A stretch of 40,602 nucleotides of DNA, from positions 1-40,602 of the forward strand of contig JASGKO010000011.1 of the NCBI GenBank assembly GCA_049840595.1. Direction: 5' to 3'. The DNA comes from JASGKO01 sp049840595 (GTDB lineage: Bacteria; Verrucomicrobiota; Verrucomicrobiia; Chthoniobacterales; Chthoniobacteraceae). Below, piece after piece: positions 22,260 through 29,616 of this stretch; the stretch's first letter is position 1; each line of letters opens with the position of its first letter. The translations under genes were made by a program, and so were the position numbers. Below the pieces are notes generated by a model, which had not been told where the DNA came from, did not search any database, and was given only the letters and a program-made list of their open reading frames with translations.

Positions 22260-22781
22260 TTATTCGGCGGGAGCGCCGTCTTTGTCGGCCTTGGCCTTGA
22301 GCAAACGCGCCAGCGAAGCAGCAGGTTCGTTGAGGACGCGGACGAGCTTCGTCGCAGGAGCCTGCAGCACGCCAAGCAACTGAGCCAGAAGGACCTCGCG
22401 GGAAGGAAGTTCGGCAATAGCATTGATCTGATCGTTAGAAACGACCGCGTTATCAATGACGCCACCCTTCATCACAGGCTTCTGGAACTCAGCAGTGAAA
22501 GTTTTAATGATCTTCGCAGCGGCAGCGACGTCGCGCTCGCCCACGATGATGGCCGTCTGGCCCTTGAGATCATTCAGTTCAGGAAGACCGGCTTCCTTGG
22601 CCGCACGGCGAAGGAAGGTATTCTTCACCACCTTGCACTCGGCACCAGCCTTGGCCAGGCGATTACGGAGTTCGCTGAACTGATCAACGCGCAAACCGGT
22701 GTAATCCGCAACAAAGAGGAACGGAGAGGCGTTCAGTTTCGACTGAATGTCTCCAACGATAGTAGCTTTCTCGGGTCTCAT
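22260..22781 (-). CDS. rplJ: 50S ribosomal protein L10
   Basis: L10 anchors L7/L12 dimers to the 50S subunit. The 173-residue frame begins MRPEKATIVGDIQSKLNASP and contains FLFVADYTGLRVDQFSELRN, AECKVVKNTFLRRAAKEAGL and FTAEFQKPVMKGGVIDNAVV, all in family order. The C-terminal helix (LVRVLNEPAASLARLLKAKA) would bind the L7/L12 dimers. In other bacteria L10 with L7/L12 represses its own mRNA upstream of rplJ; here the rplA-rplJ gap is only 15 bases, so any such control would act inside rplA or at its leader. GGAG lies 11 bases before the ATG, the best ribosome-binding site in this operon. Confidence 0.97.
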   Translation of the reverse strand: MRPEKATIVGDIQSKLNASPFLFVADYTGLRVDQFSELRNRLAKAGAECKVVKNTFLRRAAKEAGLPELNDLKGQTAIIVGERDVAAAAKIIKTFTAEFQKPVMKGGVIDNAVVSNDQINAIAELPSREVLLAQLLGVLQAPATKLVRVLNEPAASLARLLKAKADKDGAPAE

Positions 22782-22796
22782 GGAATGATTCTCCGG

Positions 22797-23498
22797 TTAG
22801 TTTTTCAGAAATTGAGAAGCGTCCACCTTGATACCAGGCATCATCGTGGCGCTAAGCGTGACGTTTTCCACAAACTTACCCTTAGCCGAAGCCGGGCGAG
22901 CCTTGGTGACAGCCTCGATGACAGCCGTGCCGTTTTCCACGAGCGCAGTAGCATCGAAAGAAAAGCGACCCACCGGAACAGCAACGTTGCCATTCTTATC
23001 GAGTTTGAATTCCACACGACCAGCCTTCACTTCTTTGATGGCCTTGGCGGTGTCATCAGTGACGGTACCCGTTTTCGGATTAGGCATCAAGCCCCGAGGT
23101 CCGAGAACCTTACCCAGCTTACGCACCTCAGCCATGGCAGCCGGAGTGGCGATCGCAACGTCGAAATCCTGGAAACCACCAGTCACCTTGCCGATCATAT
23201 CCTTGAAACCAACGAATTCCGCACCAGCTTCGCGAGCGGCATCAGCAGCCACACCCTCGGCAAATACGAGCACACGGACGGTTTTACCGGAACCATTCGG
23301 GAGCGGGCAGGTGCCGCGAACCATCTGGTCGGACTGACGGGGATCCACCCCAAGGCGGAAGGAAAGCGTGACCGTCTGGTCAAACTTGGGAGCAGGCAGG
23401 GTCTTCAGGAGACCAATTGCCTCGCTGAGGAGGTAAGGCTTCTTCACATCCACCTTTTCAACGGCAGAGCGATAGCGTTTGCTGCGATTTTTTTGCAT
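22797..23498 (-). CDS. rplA: 50S ribosomal protein L1
   Basis: L1 forms the mobile stalk of the 50S subunit at the E site and represses its own operon in many bacteria. The 233-residue frame starts MQKNRSKRYRSAVEKVD and includes VTLSFRLGVDPRQSDQMVRG, GKVLGPRGLMPNPKTGTVTD (the strongest L1 signature) and KGKFVENVTLSATMMPGIKV. It is the first gene of the run here: rplK, nusG and secE, normally just upstream, are absent, and a good promoter lies about 95 bases upstream of the ATG. The leader between promoter and start could hold an L1-binding site, but I could not identify one. Confidence 0.98.
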   Translation of the reverse strand: MQKNRSKRYRSAVEKVDVKKPYLLSEAIGLLKTLPAPKFDQTVTLSFRLGVDPRQSDQMVRGTCPLPNGSGKTVRVLVFAEGVAADAAREAGAEFVGFKDMIGKVTGGFQDFDVAIATPAAMAEVRKLGKVLGPRGLMPNPKTGTVTDDTAKAIKEVKAGRVEFKLDKNGNVAVPVGRFSFDATALVENGTAVIEAVTKARPASAKGKFVENVTLSATMMPGIKVDASQFLKN

Positions 23499-23590
23499 AT
23501 TGGGTTGCAGTGCTAACGAGCCGCGAAGCTCTCCTGCGCAATAGGTTTAATGGTTATCCCCGCCTCCAAAATTAGAAAGCGGGAGTGCGG

Positions 23591-23618
23591 AAGATAGCTT
23601 TTCAGAGAGGGCTGTCAA
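23591..23618 (-). promoter_or_regulatory. Sigma-70-type promoter for rplA-rplJ-rplL-rpoBC
   Basis: On the minus strand TTGACA (23613-23618) is followed after 16 bases by TATCTT (23591-23596). The -35 matches consensus fully and the -10 in four of six positions. It lies about 95 bases before the rplA ATG with no other gene between, fitting a strong promoter for a ribosomal operon that lacks the usual upstream rplK. Confidence 0.7.
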
Positions 23619-23640
23619 TTATTTTTTGCAGACAGACCGG

Positions 23641-23702
23641 TGAAATACACGAAAAACATCGAAAAGCACCAACCACACCGCTTCGAATATTTCGCGCATT
23701 TC
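23641..23702 (-). repeat. Degenerate TTTCG-type intergenic repeat
   Basis: On the minus strand this stretch reads as short units around TTTCG (for example GATGTTTTTCGTGTATTTC and ATTTCGCGCATTTCG). Similar sequence lies at 10632-10660 and, in complement, at 27715-27737. Such TTTCGTG phrases are common in intergenic DNA of Planctomycetes-Verrucomicrobia genomes as I recall them. The function is unknown. Confidence 0.4.
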
Positions 23703-23707
23703 GATGA

Positions 23708-24793
23708 CTATCCCCGCGCAGGCTGCCGCCGCAGGAAAAACAGAGCCCCACAAAAAGCCAGCCCAGCCACAGAAGGCTCAGGCACCAGCATAAAGGTCTC
23801 AAAGACTGGAAGATGATCCGAGGCGTTGGCCGAGGTGGTCGAGGCCAGTCCCATCCCCTCGGCAGAATTAAAAACTTCGCCGCTGACGTATTGCAGGTTC
23901 TGCTGGGCGTAGAGAATGTAATCGAAACGGGCATCGGGATTGGAGGAGGAAATCGTGTCCACACTGCCCGAGGCGGTGGTGGGCCGGGGGTCAATCAACC
24001 CGGCTGATTTCATGGTGGAGACTGGGTTATAGGTTTCCTTGGTCCCGTTTTTCAAGGTGATGGTACCGTTCAGGCTGCCGCTACTCCAGTTATCGGATTC
24101 ACTGGTTTCCACGGTTTCGTTCCAGTCGCCGGTGGCAATCACCGCATCGGAAGGATGGGCGGCAATCCAGGCAGCGATGGTGGCGCTGTCGGTATCCGCC
24201 TGGGACTGGCGCTGCTGAGCATCCGAAGTGGTACTGCTGGCCTTGAGATGGGTACCAAAGACATCCACAGCCTTGCCGCCAATACTTACCGTGGCCTCAA
24301 TGAGCCCGCGTAGGGCACTATTCCCCCCACCGGCGTCAGAGAAGGTCTGACTGGCCGTGATGGGATACCGGGATACGATGGCACTGGTATCGTAGCCATC
24401 GTTAATGGTGCTGACGTAGATAAAGTAGTTGGTCCCCAGCACAGGGTTACTACCGAAGGCTGTGATATTATTCTGAATGAAGCTGACGAGATAATTGGTG
24501 GCGGTCGTCAGGTTGAAGCTCGTGTTATTCCCCCCGAGTTCATTAATGGTCCAGATATCCGGATTAAAGTAATTCACTTCCTGAGCCAGATAGGGCTGGG
24601 CGCTGGTCACCGAGTCCGAACCCCCGATATCCCGGTGAATATTTGTCTGCAAAACACTGAAGCTGGTTTGCGCCCCCGCCAGCCGGGCGAACAGGAGGAA
24701 CAAAACGGCAGTCAGCGCGAGCTGACTGTGGAAGGTAATAGGAAGCCCTTGGAACCATATACGACTTTTCACAATGGGGCGCGAGAATACCAC
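23708..24793 (-). CDS. Secreted endonuclease/exonuclease/phosphatase-fold protein with PEP-CTERM sorting tail
   Basis: The 361-residue product has a signal peptide (FHSQLALTAVLFLLFARLAG, cut near AGAQ) and an endonuclease/exonuclease/phosphatase domain. Conserved blocks are LQTNIHRD (N of motif 1), WTINELGGN (metal-binding Glu), VFGTHLKASS, ATGDWNET (the GDxN motif) and ANASDHLPVFE (the catalytic SDH motif). The C-terminus carries a PEP-CTERM sorting signal: VPEP, then a hydrophobic stretch AGLAFCGALFFL, then RRQPARG. PEP-CTERM proteins are processed by an exosortase and are common in Verrucomicrobiota that make exopolysaccharide. The substrate could be DNA or a phosphoester. GTG codons at 24793 and 24772 are both possible starts; there is no ATG before the signal peptide. 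Confidence 0.88.
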   Translation of the reverse strand: MVFSRPIVKSRIWFQGLPITFHSQLALTAVLFLLFARLAGAQTSFSVLQTNIHRDIGGSDSVTSAQPYLAQEVNYFNPDIWTINELGGNNTSFNLTTATNYLVSFIQNNITAFGSNPVLGTNYFIYVSTINDGYDTSAIVSRYPITASQTFSDAGGGNSALRGLIEATVSIGGKAVDVFGTHLKASSTTSDAQQRQSQADTDSATIAAWIAAHPSDAVIATGDWNETVETSESDNWSSGSLNGTITLKNGTKETYNPVSTMKSAGLIDPRPTTASGSVDTISSSNPDARFDYILYAQQNLQYVSGEVFNSAEGMGLASTTSANASDHLPVFETFMLVPEPSVAGLAFCGALFFLRRQPARG

Positions 24794-24849
24794 TGTTCAC
24801 CGGAACAGCAAACAAATGTTTGTAAAGGAGCCGTCAAGCCCGCCTTATC

Positions 24850-24891
24850 AAAAAAAGCCCCTCCAAGCCGCCGGTCTTAAAACCAGCGGCT
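24850..24891 (-). terminator. Terminator of lexA
   Basis: Read on the minus strand, AGCCGCTGGT pairs with ACCGGCGGCT (one wobble) around a 6-base loop, followed ten bases later by a run of seven T. It begins 26 bases past the lexA stop and ends before the secreted nuclease gene. Confidence 0.8.
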
Positions 24892-24917
24892 TTTCGCACC
24901 TCAGTATTCCAAGGAAG

Positions 24918-25553
24918 CTAGGCCGCCACAGGACGGCGCACCAAGGCAATCATCACGCCTTGAATCACCAGATCAATGGCCGGGATCAAATCGGGATAGG
25001 CTGGATTTTCCGCACGAAGGAACGGGCGACCGTCCTTCACCAGAAAACGCTTCAAAGTGGACTCGCCGTCGATCAAGGCGGCAACAATGTCACCGGAACG
25101 AGCCGGGCGCTGCTCCAGCACCACGATATCGCTCTCGACGATGTGTGCATCCACCATGGAATCCCCCCGGACCTGGAGGGCAAACAGCGGCTGACCACGA
25201 TGCCCGCCGAGCATATCCGGCGTGATTCTTACATAACCGGCATGAGTTTGTTCCGCAGCCACGGGCATTCCCGCCACCACTGGACCCACCACCGGGATTT
25301 CCATGAAATCCCGCGCCGCCGATACCACTCCGTTGGTCAACGAAGACACGATGCGCATGGCCCGTGCCTTGTTTGGCAACCGTTGGATGAAGCCTTTCTT
25401 CTGCAATGCCCGCAGATGGTTCAAGGCTGCTGTCTGACTGGCAAACCCGAAATGTGACTGAATTTCACGCGTCGACGGAGGAATCCCCTTACCTTCCAGA
25501 TGACCACGCAAATATGCCAACACTTCCTTCTGTCGTTTGGTTAACGCTCTCAC
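24918..25553 (-). CDS. lexA: LexA repressor (SOS response)
   Basis: LexA represses DNA-damage genes and cleaves itself when stimulated by RecA filaments. The 211-residue frame has an N-terminal winged helix (LTKRQKEVLAYLRGHLEGKG, then PPSTREIQSHFGFASQTAAL), the Ala94-Gly95 cleavage site in VVAGMPVAA, catalytic Ser132 in VRGDSMVDAHI and Lys168 in STLKRFLV. All three functional positions are in place, so it should be self-cleavable. The recognition helix (STREIQSHFGFASQTAALNH) differs from the E. coli one, so the SOS box will too. The start is GTG at 25553, preceded by a GA-rich leader (GGCAGAGAAGA). It is divergent from the sugar nucleotidyltransferase gene at 25653. Confidence 0.95.
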   Translation of the reverse strand: MRALTKRQKEVLAYLRGHLEGKGIPPSTREIQSHFGFASQTAALNHLRALQKKGFIQRLPNKARAMRIVSSLTNGVVSAARDFMEIPVVGPVVAGMPVAAEQTHAGYVRITPDMLGGHRGQPLFALQVRGDSMVDAHIVESDIVVLEQRPARSGDIVAALIDGESTLKRFLVKDGRPFLRAENPAYPDLIPAIDLVIQGVMIALVRRPVAA

Positions 25554-25586
25554 TCTTCTCTGCCTCTAACAAACTTTTGATCATCC

Positions 25587-25620
25587 GTAAACATTATTTT
25601 GCGAAAATTTCGTCGTTTAC
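25587..25620. promoter_or_regulatory. Inverted repeats in the lexA divergent spacer
   Basis: The 99-base spacer between lexA and the nucleotidyltransferase gene holds GTAAAC - 22 bases - GTTTAC, and inside it the near-palindrome CGAAAATTTCG (25602-25612). LexA normally regulates its own gene, so an operator is expected here. Neither element matches a motif I can name with certainty, and their centres differ by a few bases. Confidence 0.35.
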
Positions 25621-25652
25621 AACCCGCGCAATCCCCTGCTTAAGAGACAGGC

Positions 25653-26402
25653 ATGAATATTCTCATTCTCGCTGCTGGCTACGCCACGCGCCTGTATCCG
25701 TTGACCCTAAACAAGGCGAAACCCCTATTGGACGTGGCCGGCAAACCCATGATTGAGTGGGTGCTCGACAACCTTGCGCCTATCCCCGGCATCGACAAGG
25801 TTTACGTCGTCACCAACAACAAGTTCGCCGCCGACTTCCAGGTCTGGGCGGATGGATACGTGAAAACGCAGCCCAAGCTGAGTTTTAAGATCGTTAACGA
25901 TGGTTCCACCAGCGATACCGACAAGCTGGGCGCGATCGGCGACATCCATTATGTGATCAAAAACGAAGGCATCGCCGACAACGACCTGATCGTCGTCGCC
26001 GGGGACAACCTCTTCAGCCAGTCGCTGGAAGGCTTTGCCGCCGCCGCCAAAGGCAATGCCGCCACGCTCGCGGTCTATGATACGCAGAGCCTCGACGCCG
26101 CGAAGAAATACAACACCATCACCCTCGACGACCAGGGCGTAATCACCCACTTCGAGGAAAAGCCCGCGAACCCCACCCACACGGTAAGCGGCATCGCACT
26201 CTACTACTACAGCGCAGCTACCGTGCAGCAATTCGACACCTACATCGCCGAAGGCAACAACCCCGACCAGCCCGGACGCTTCATCCAGTGGCTGCACACC
26301 CGGGTGCCGGTGAAGACCTGGCAGGTACCGGGCACTTGGTACGACATCGGCAGCAAGGAAACGCTGGAAGAGGCAAACGCGATCTGGAAACAGTTCGCTT
26401 AA
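25653..26402 (+). CDS. Sugar nucleotidyltransferase (glucose-1-phosphate thymidylyltransferase-like)
   Basis: The enzyme joins a sugar-1-phosphate to a nucleoside triphosphate to make NDP-sugar. The N-terminus MNILILAAGYATRLYPLTLN is a variant of the family's GxGTRLxP nucleotide loop, followed by KPLLDVAGKPMIEWVLDNL, with the conserved catalytic Lys. LIVVAGDNLFS carries the metal-binding GD motif, and ITHFEEKPANP is the conserved EKP segment near the sugar site. WYDIGSKETLEEANAIWKQF matches the C-terminus of RfbA-like enzymes. At 249 residues it is a short form without a beta-helix domain. RmlA-like activity on glucose-1-phosphate is the best guess; the actual sugar and nucleotide cannot be read from sequence. 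Confidence 0.85.
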   Translation: MNILILAAGYATRLYPLTLNKAKPLLDVAGKPMIEWVLDNLAPIPGIDKVYVVTNNKFAADFQVWADGYVKTQPKLSFKIVNDGSTSDTDKLGAIGDIHYVIKNEGIADNDLIVVAGDNLFSQSLEGFAAAAKGNAATLAVYDTQSLDAAKKYNTITLDDQGVITHFEEKPANPTHTVSGIALYYYSAATVQQFDTYIAEGNNPDQPGRFIQWLHTRVPVKTWQVPGTWYDIGSKETLEEANAIWKQFA

Positions 26403-26418
26403 GCTTGTTTAACAATTA

Positions 26419-26455
26419 GCGGATTTCACCGGGAGGCCAATCCGGTGAAATCCGC
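26419..26455. terminator. 14-bp hairpin between convergent genes
   Basis: GCGGATTTCACCGG and CCGGTGAAATCCGC form a perfect 14-base-pair stem around a 9-base loop, 17 bases after the nucleotidyltransferase stop and before the convergent DUF2007 gene. There is no T-tract on either side, so it would act as a barrier, a 3'-end stabiliser or a factor-assisted terminator. Confidence 0.6.
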
Positions 26456-26533
26456 ACCCCCAGTCGCGGCTGCGGGGGGACCCGTCCGCGACAAGTCGTT
26501 TAAATCCCCCCTCCCGGCAAGCTGGCCCGGGCT

Positions 26534-26950
26534 TCAGCAATGGGCCGTATCCGGCTCCGGCAGTTTGGCCGCCCAGGTATAGTGGCAGCTCTCGCAGTAA
26601 AACTCCGGTTCGATAAAGTGGATCTTGCACAGGAGCATGTAGATCCACTGGGGCGCAGGGAACTTGCGGCTGAACTGTGGAAAAACCACGGTCGATTTCC
26701 CGCACGATGGGCAGCAAATCAGCCCCTGCACGGTTTGCTGCAGGTCTTTCATCGCCAGTTCGCCGCGCAGGACGTCCTGTTTATCCACCAGCACATGCAC
26801 GGCAGCATGGGTCGGCAGGCGCATCAGATCGTGCTGAAGCTCCGTATCGTCGGCGAGATCCGCCTCGATGCCGAGCTCGGCCAGCGCGGCCACCAGCTTG
26901 AGGGCGGGCTCGCGCACGTTGAAGGTTGCAATGGTAATCTGGGGGTTCAT
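26534..26950 (-). CDS. DUF2007-like protein with a zinc ribbon
   Basis: The 138-residue frame starts MNPQITIATFNVREPALKLV, the ferredoxin-like fold of DUF2007-type signal-transducer proteins (a beta strand, then a helix with ALAELGIEADL). The C-terminal half has two Cys pairs, CCPSCGKS (C80, C83) and YCESCHYTW (C119, C122), which look like a four-Cys zinc ribbon. There is no signal peptide or membrane segment, so it is probably cytosolic. Related domains occur in PII-like and small regulatory proteins, but the partner is unknown. It runs convergent with the nucleotidyltransferase gene. Confidence 0.65.
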   Translation of the reverse strand: MNPQITIATFNVREPALKLVAALAELGIEADLADDTELQHDLMRLPTHAAVHVLVDKQDVLRGELAMKDLQQTVQGLICCPSCGKSTVVFPQFSRKFPAPQWIYMLLCKIHFIEPEFYCESCHYTWAAKLPEPDTAHC

Positions 26951-27091
26951 AGCAAATACGTTACGCCCCGCCGGTCGCCTTGGATGTGGCTTGGCAAAAA
27001 GAATCCGCGGAGCCCGACCCCGGATAGCCCTGCCGCCCCCCAGCCCGCCATTCTGCTCCCGGCGCTTGGGCCACGTTCAGGCCGGAGTCCC

Positions 27092-27619
27092 CTACCGTTT
27101 GATCAAGACCGGAGTGCCGACCACCGCGGCATTGTAGAAACGCTTCGCGGCGCTGTTGGGCAGGCGAATACAGCCATGGGAAGCTGGGTAACCGGGCACG
27201 TGGCCGGCATGCATTCCAACGGCTCCCTTCAAGCGCAGAAAATACGGCATGGGCGCGCCGATGAAGACCGTGCCCGCTGGTTTTTTATTTTTTCGCACAT
27301 CCACGTCGGGCACCACGATGCGACGGTTGGGCAGGCAATAGGCTCCATAGACGGTGGAGCGGTGGTCGAGGTCCTTCTGCTGCACATGATAGCTGCCGGC
27401 GGGGGTGTTATACCCCTCGCGTCCGGTGGAAACGTGGCACTGGAAGACCACCGTGCGCCCGCGATACAAATAAGCCTTCTGATCCGAGAGATCGATGGTG
27501 AAATGAGTGGGACCGGAGGCCGTCCCGCGAAAACCGAAGCGGGGAATCTCCGTCGCGCAACCGCTCAGGAAGAGGACGCATACGAGTGAAAACAGCAAAA
27601 GACATCTCGGTTTAAACAT
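27092..27619 (-). CDS. L,D-transpeptidase (YkuD family) lipoprotein
   Basis: The enzyme remodels peptidoglycan by forming 3-3 crosslinks or attaching proteins, outside the cytoplasmic membrane. The ATG at 27619 begins MFKPRCLLLFSLVCVLFLSG followed by Cys21, giving the lipobox LSGC; the earlier ATG at 27661 would bury this signal. The YkuD core starts at HFTIDLSDQKAYLYRGRTVV, and the catalytic region is GMHAGHVPGYPASHGCIRLP, with Cys150, His148 and His137 in the usual order. Length (175 residues) fits a minimal one-domain enzyme. The lipid anchor suggests it faces the periplasm. Confidence 0.92.
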   Translation of the reverse strand: MFKPRCLLLFSLVCVLFLSGCATEIPRFGFRGTASGPTHFTIDLSDQKAYLYRGRTVVFQCHVSTGREGYNTPAGSYHVQQKDLDHRSTVYGAYCLPNRRIVVPDVDVRKNKKPAGTVFIGAPMPYFLRLKGAVGMHAGHVPGYPASHGCIRLPNSAAKRFYNAAVVGTPVLIKR

Positions 27620-27678
27620 GGACGCACGATGATCGCGCCAATCAAACGTCTTGAGGAGCAAATTCGCGGGTAAAAATT

Positions 27679-27737
27679 AACCGCAGAGGACACGGAGAGC
27701 ACGGAGGAAGAGGAACCATGCGAAAGAGGCGAAAAGG
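27679..27737 (+). repeat. Degenerate ACCGCAGAGG/GCACGGAGG intergenic repeat
   Basis: A short run of units of about nine bases (CGCAGAGGA, CACGGAGAG, CACGGAGGA) followed by ACCATGCGAAAGAGGCGAAAAGG. This two-part form recurs in intergenic DNA of several Planctomycetes-Verrucomicrobia genomes as I recall them. It lies between the transpeptidase gene and the YbjQ-like gene. Confidence 0.45.
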
Positions 27738-27806
27738 TTGTCCCTCTTTGCTACCGCAGGTCATTTCCAATACTTCCTAAATGCTAATTCTTAAATCCTA
27801 AATTCC

Positions 27807-28994
27807 CTAGTCCCCTCCCCCGCCCGAGTCGCCGCCGGAGCGAATGGCGGCGAAGAGGCCGTCGTCCTCACTGATCCACGTATCCTTGTCGCGGATGATC
27901 GCCTGGGGCGGCAGGCTCGGCGAGAGCGGTGCAATGCCGGGCAGCTTCTTCACCGCCGTGCCGATGGCCATAAACTCGATGAGGCCGCCCATCTGGTGAA
28001 TGTGCGTCTTGAGCCCCACCACGTCATCCGCGCCGATGCTCTGCGCCTCATCGCGCAACATGCCGATGGCGTGCTCGCGGGCGTCGTAGATAAGCGTGGT
28101 GAGATCGCTGATTTCACCGCGGCTGAATGATTTGAACATCGCCTTCAGCCCTCCCAGCACCCCGAGCGAATAGACGGCGGTGCCCAGCACCAGCTTGAGC
28201 GGCGCGTAGCCCATCGCGGCGAGGTTCCACATTTCCTCGCAGGTGAGGTCGCTGGTGATCGGCTCGTTTGAATGAATGGCGGGCAGCGCGGGATGTTGCG
28301 ACGCCGTGCCCATCATCACCATTTCATGCACGCCTTGAAACGGCATGATGCGCGTCTCGATCCCCACCACCGCATTGCCGCCCGCCGCCTTGGCCTCATT
28401 GGCAATCCGGCGCAGCGCCAGGTGTCGGGTCTGGTTGAAAATGTCGCTGAATTCCTTGATCTCGCCCCGGGCCATCGCCTTCAAGCCGCCGAACAGTCCA
28501 CCGCCGATGCCCGTGGAATAGGCCACGTTGCCAAAGACGAAATGCAGCGGCGTGTAGCCCGCATCGATCTGGCAGTAAAGCTCCTGTCCGTTGCTGCTGC
28601 TGGAGAAAAGGCCGTGCAGCGGTGGCGGCCCGTCGTTCTTCACGCACGAAGCGACGGAAAGAAACTCGATGTTCCCCTGGAAATTGCGCAGCTCGCTGGT
28701 GACGCCGGTAAAGCCCGTCGCGCCGAATTTCTGCGCCTCGCCAAGCAGCCGTTTGAACGACTCCAGCCGCCCCTCGTGAATGATTTGCGTGATCTGCGTG
28801 ACCTCGCCGCCAAACATGTTTTGCAACCCCGCGCCGATGCCGCCGAGGAAGCCGAGCGAATGCACGCTGTTGCCAATGATGAGCTCGCCCGCGCGATAGC
28901 CTTTGAGATTGAGGCAATACATTTCATTGCCTGAGAGACCGGTCATGACTGCCATAGAGGTGGGTTCCTTTTTGAGGTTCAGGGTATCCGACAT
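27807..28994 (-). CDS. Triple YbjQ-like (UPF0145) protein
   Basis: A 395-residue protein built from three related modules of about 100 residues. Each has a strand pair and a GxxxYSxG-like glycine block: RAGELIIGNSVHSLGFLGGI (module 1), PLHFVFGNVAYSTGIGGGLF (module 2) and PLKLVLGTAVYSLGVLGGLK (module 3). Each is followed by a helix (THIIHEGRLESFKRLLGEAQ-like, FNQTRHLALRRIANEAKAAG, YDAREHAIGMLRDEAQSIGA) and a G(A/N)(T/A)xVxGxxT strand. YbjQ proteins are usually single modules that form pentamers; three in one chain would give a different oligomer. Ligand and function are unknown. The C-terminus is low-complexity Gly-rich (RSGGDSGGGGD). No signal peptide. Confidence 0.75.
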   Translation of the reverse strand: MSDTLNLKKEPTSMAVMTGLSGNEMYCLNLKGYRAGELIIGNSVHSLGFLGGIGAGLQNMFGGEVTQITQIIHEGRLESFKRLLGEAQKFGATGFTGVTSELRNFQGNIEFLSVASCVKNDGPPPLHGLFSSSSNGQELYCQIDAGYTPLHFVFGNVAYSTGIGGGLFGGLKAMARGEIKEFSDIFNQTRHLALRRIANEAKAAGGNAVVGIETRIMPFQGVHEMVMMGTASQHPALPAIHSNEPITSDLTCEEMWNLAAMGYAPLKLVLGTAVYSLGVLGGLKAMFKSFSRGEISDLTTLIYDAREHAIGMLRDEAQSIGADDVVGLKTHIHQMGGLIEFMAIGTAVKKLPGIAPLSPSLPPQAIIRDKDTWISEDDGLFAAIRSGGDSGGGGD

Positions 28995-29090
28995 GCACTG
29001 TCGGGACGCACCAAATGTAAACAGATCGCTTCAATACAGTCAAAGTGTGAGTTGCTTTGCTAAGATCCCCGAACCATGACCTTCCAAAGC

Positions 29091-29459
29091 TCAATCAAAT
29101 CGGTCCCAAATGGGACACACCAAGAACCCCAGAATTATCAACCTCGGCACACCTCCGAGCAGGGCCGATTCCACGGATAATCCGACGTAAGTATAATTTA
29201 AATAATCTGCAATTGCGGTGGTAAGAATCAGCCAATAAAACCCCGCTCTTTTAAAATTCCAGATCGCAAGCATGGCCACCAAACTGGCGATCGAAACTGC
29301 GGCGAACGCGTATCGGATAGGGAGTTTGATCTCGGACTCGCCTGGCAGAGAAAGATGACTCACCAGCAAGTAGAACAAGACCGACTGCCCAAGCACTAAA
29401 AGCTGCAGAACCAGAACCCCAGTAAGCAAACACCCCCGCCCCGCACGCGAATCTTTCAT
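29091..29459 (-). CDS. Small integral membrane protein
   Basis: From the ATG at 29459 the frame encodes 122 residues with four predicted membrane segments: TGVLVLQLLVLGQSVLFYLL, RYAFAAVSIASLVAMLAIWN, GFYWLILTTAIADYLNYTYV and GGVPRLIILGFLVCPIWDRF. Short charged loops (LPGESEIKLPIR, NFKRAG) separate them. I recognise no family. A GTG at 29507 would add 16 residues without obvious support. It sits between the YbjQ-like gene and the divergent hom gene. Confidence 0.55.
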   Translation of the reverse strand: MKDSRAGRGCLLTGVLVLQLLVLGQSVLFYLLVSHLSLPGESEIKLPIRYAFAAVSIASLVAMLAIWNFKRAGFYWLILTTAIADYLNYTYVGLSVESALLGGVPRLIILGFLVCPIWDRFD

Positions 29460-29616
29460 CAGTTGAAAAGTAGATGAAAGCCGCGGGCTCGACAACTTCA
29501 ATCGCACGTTTCGCCATTCAAGTGGTTATGCACCTGCGAAAGAAAGCCATCCCGCAGAGCGCCTTCACCAATCCGCAACATTCCGCCGCTTGCCAAGCGC
29601 GCAGGCCTCGCGCAAG

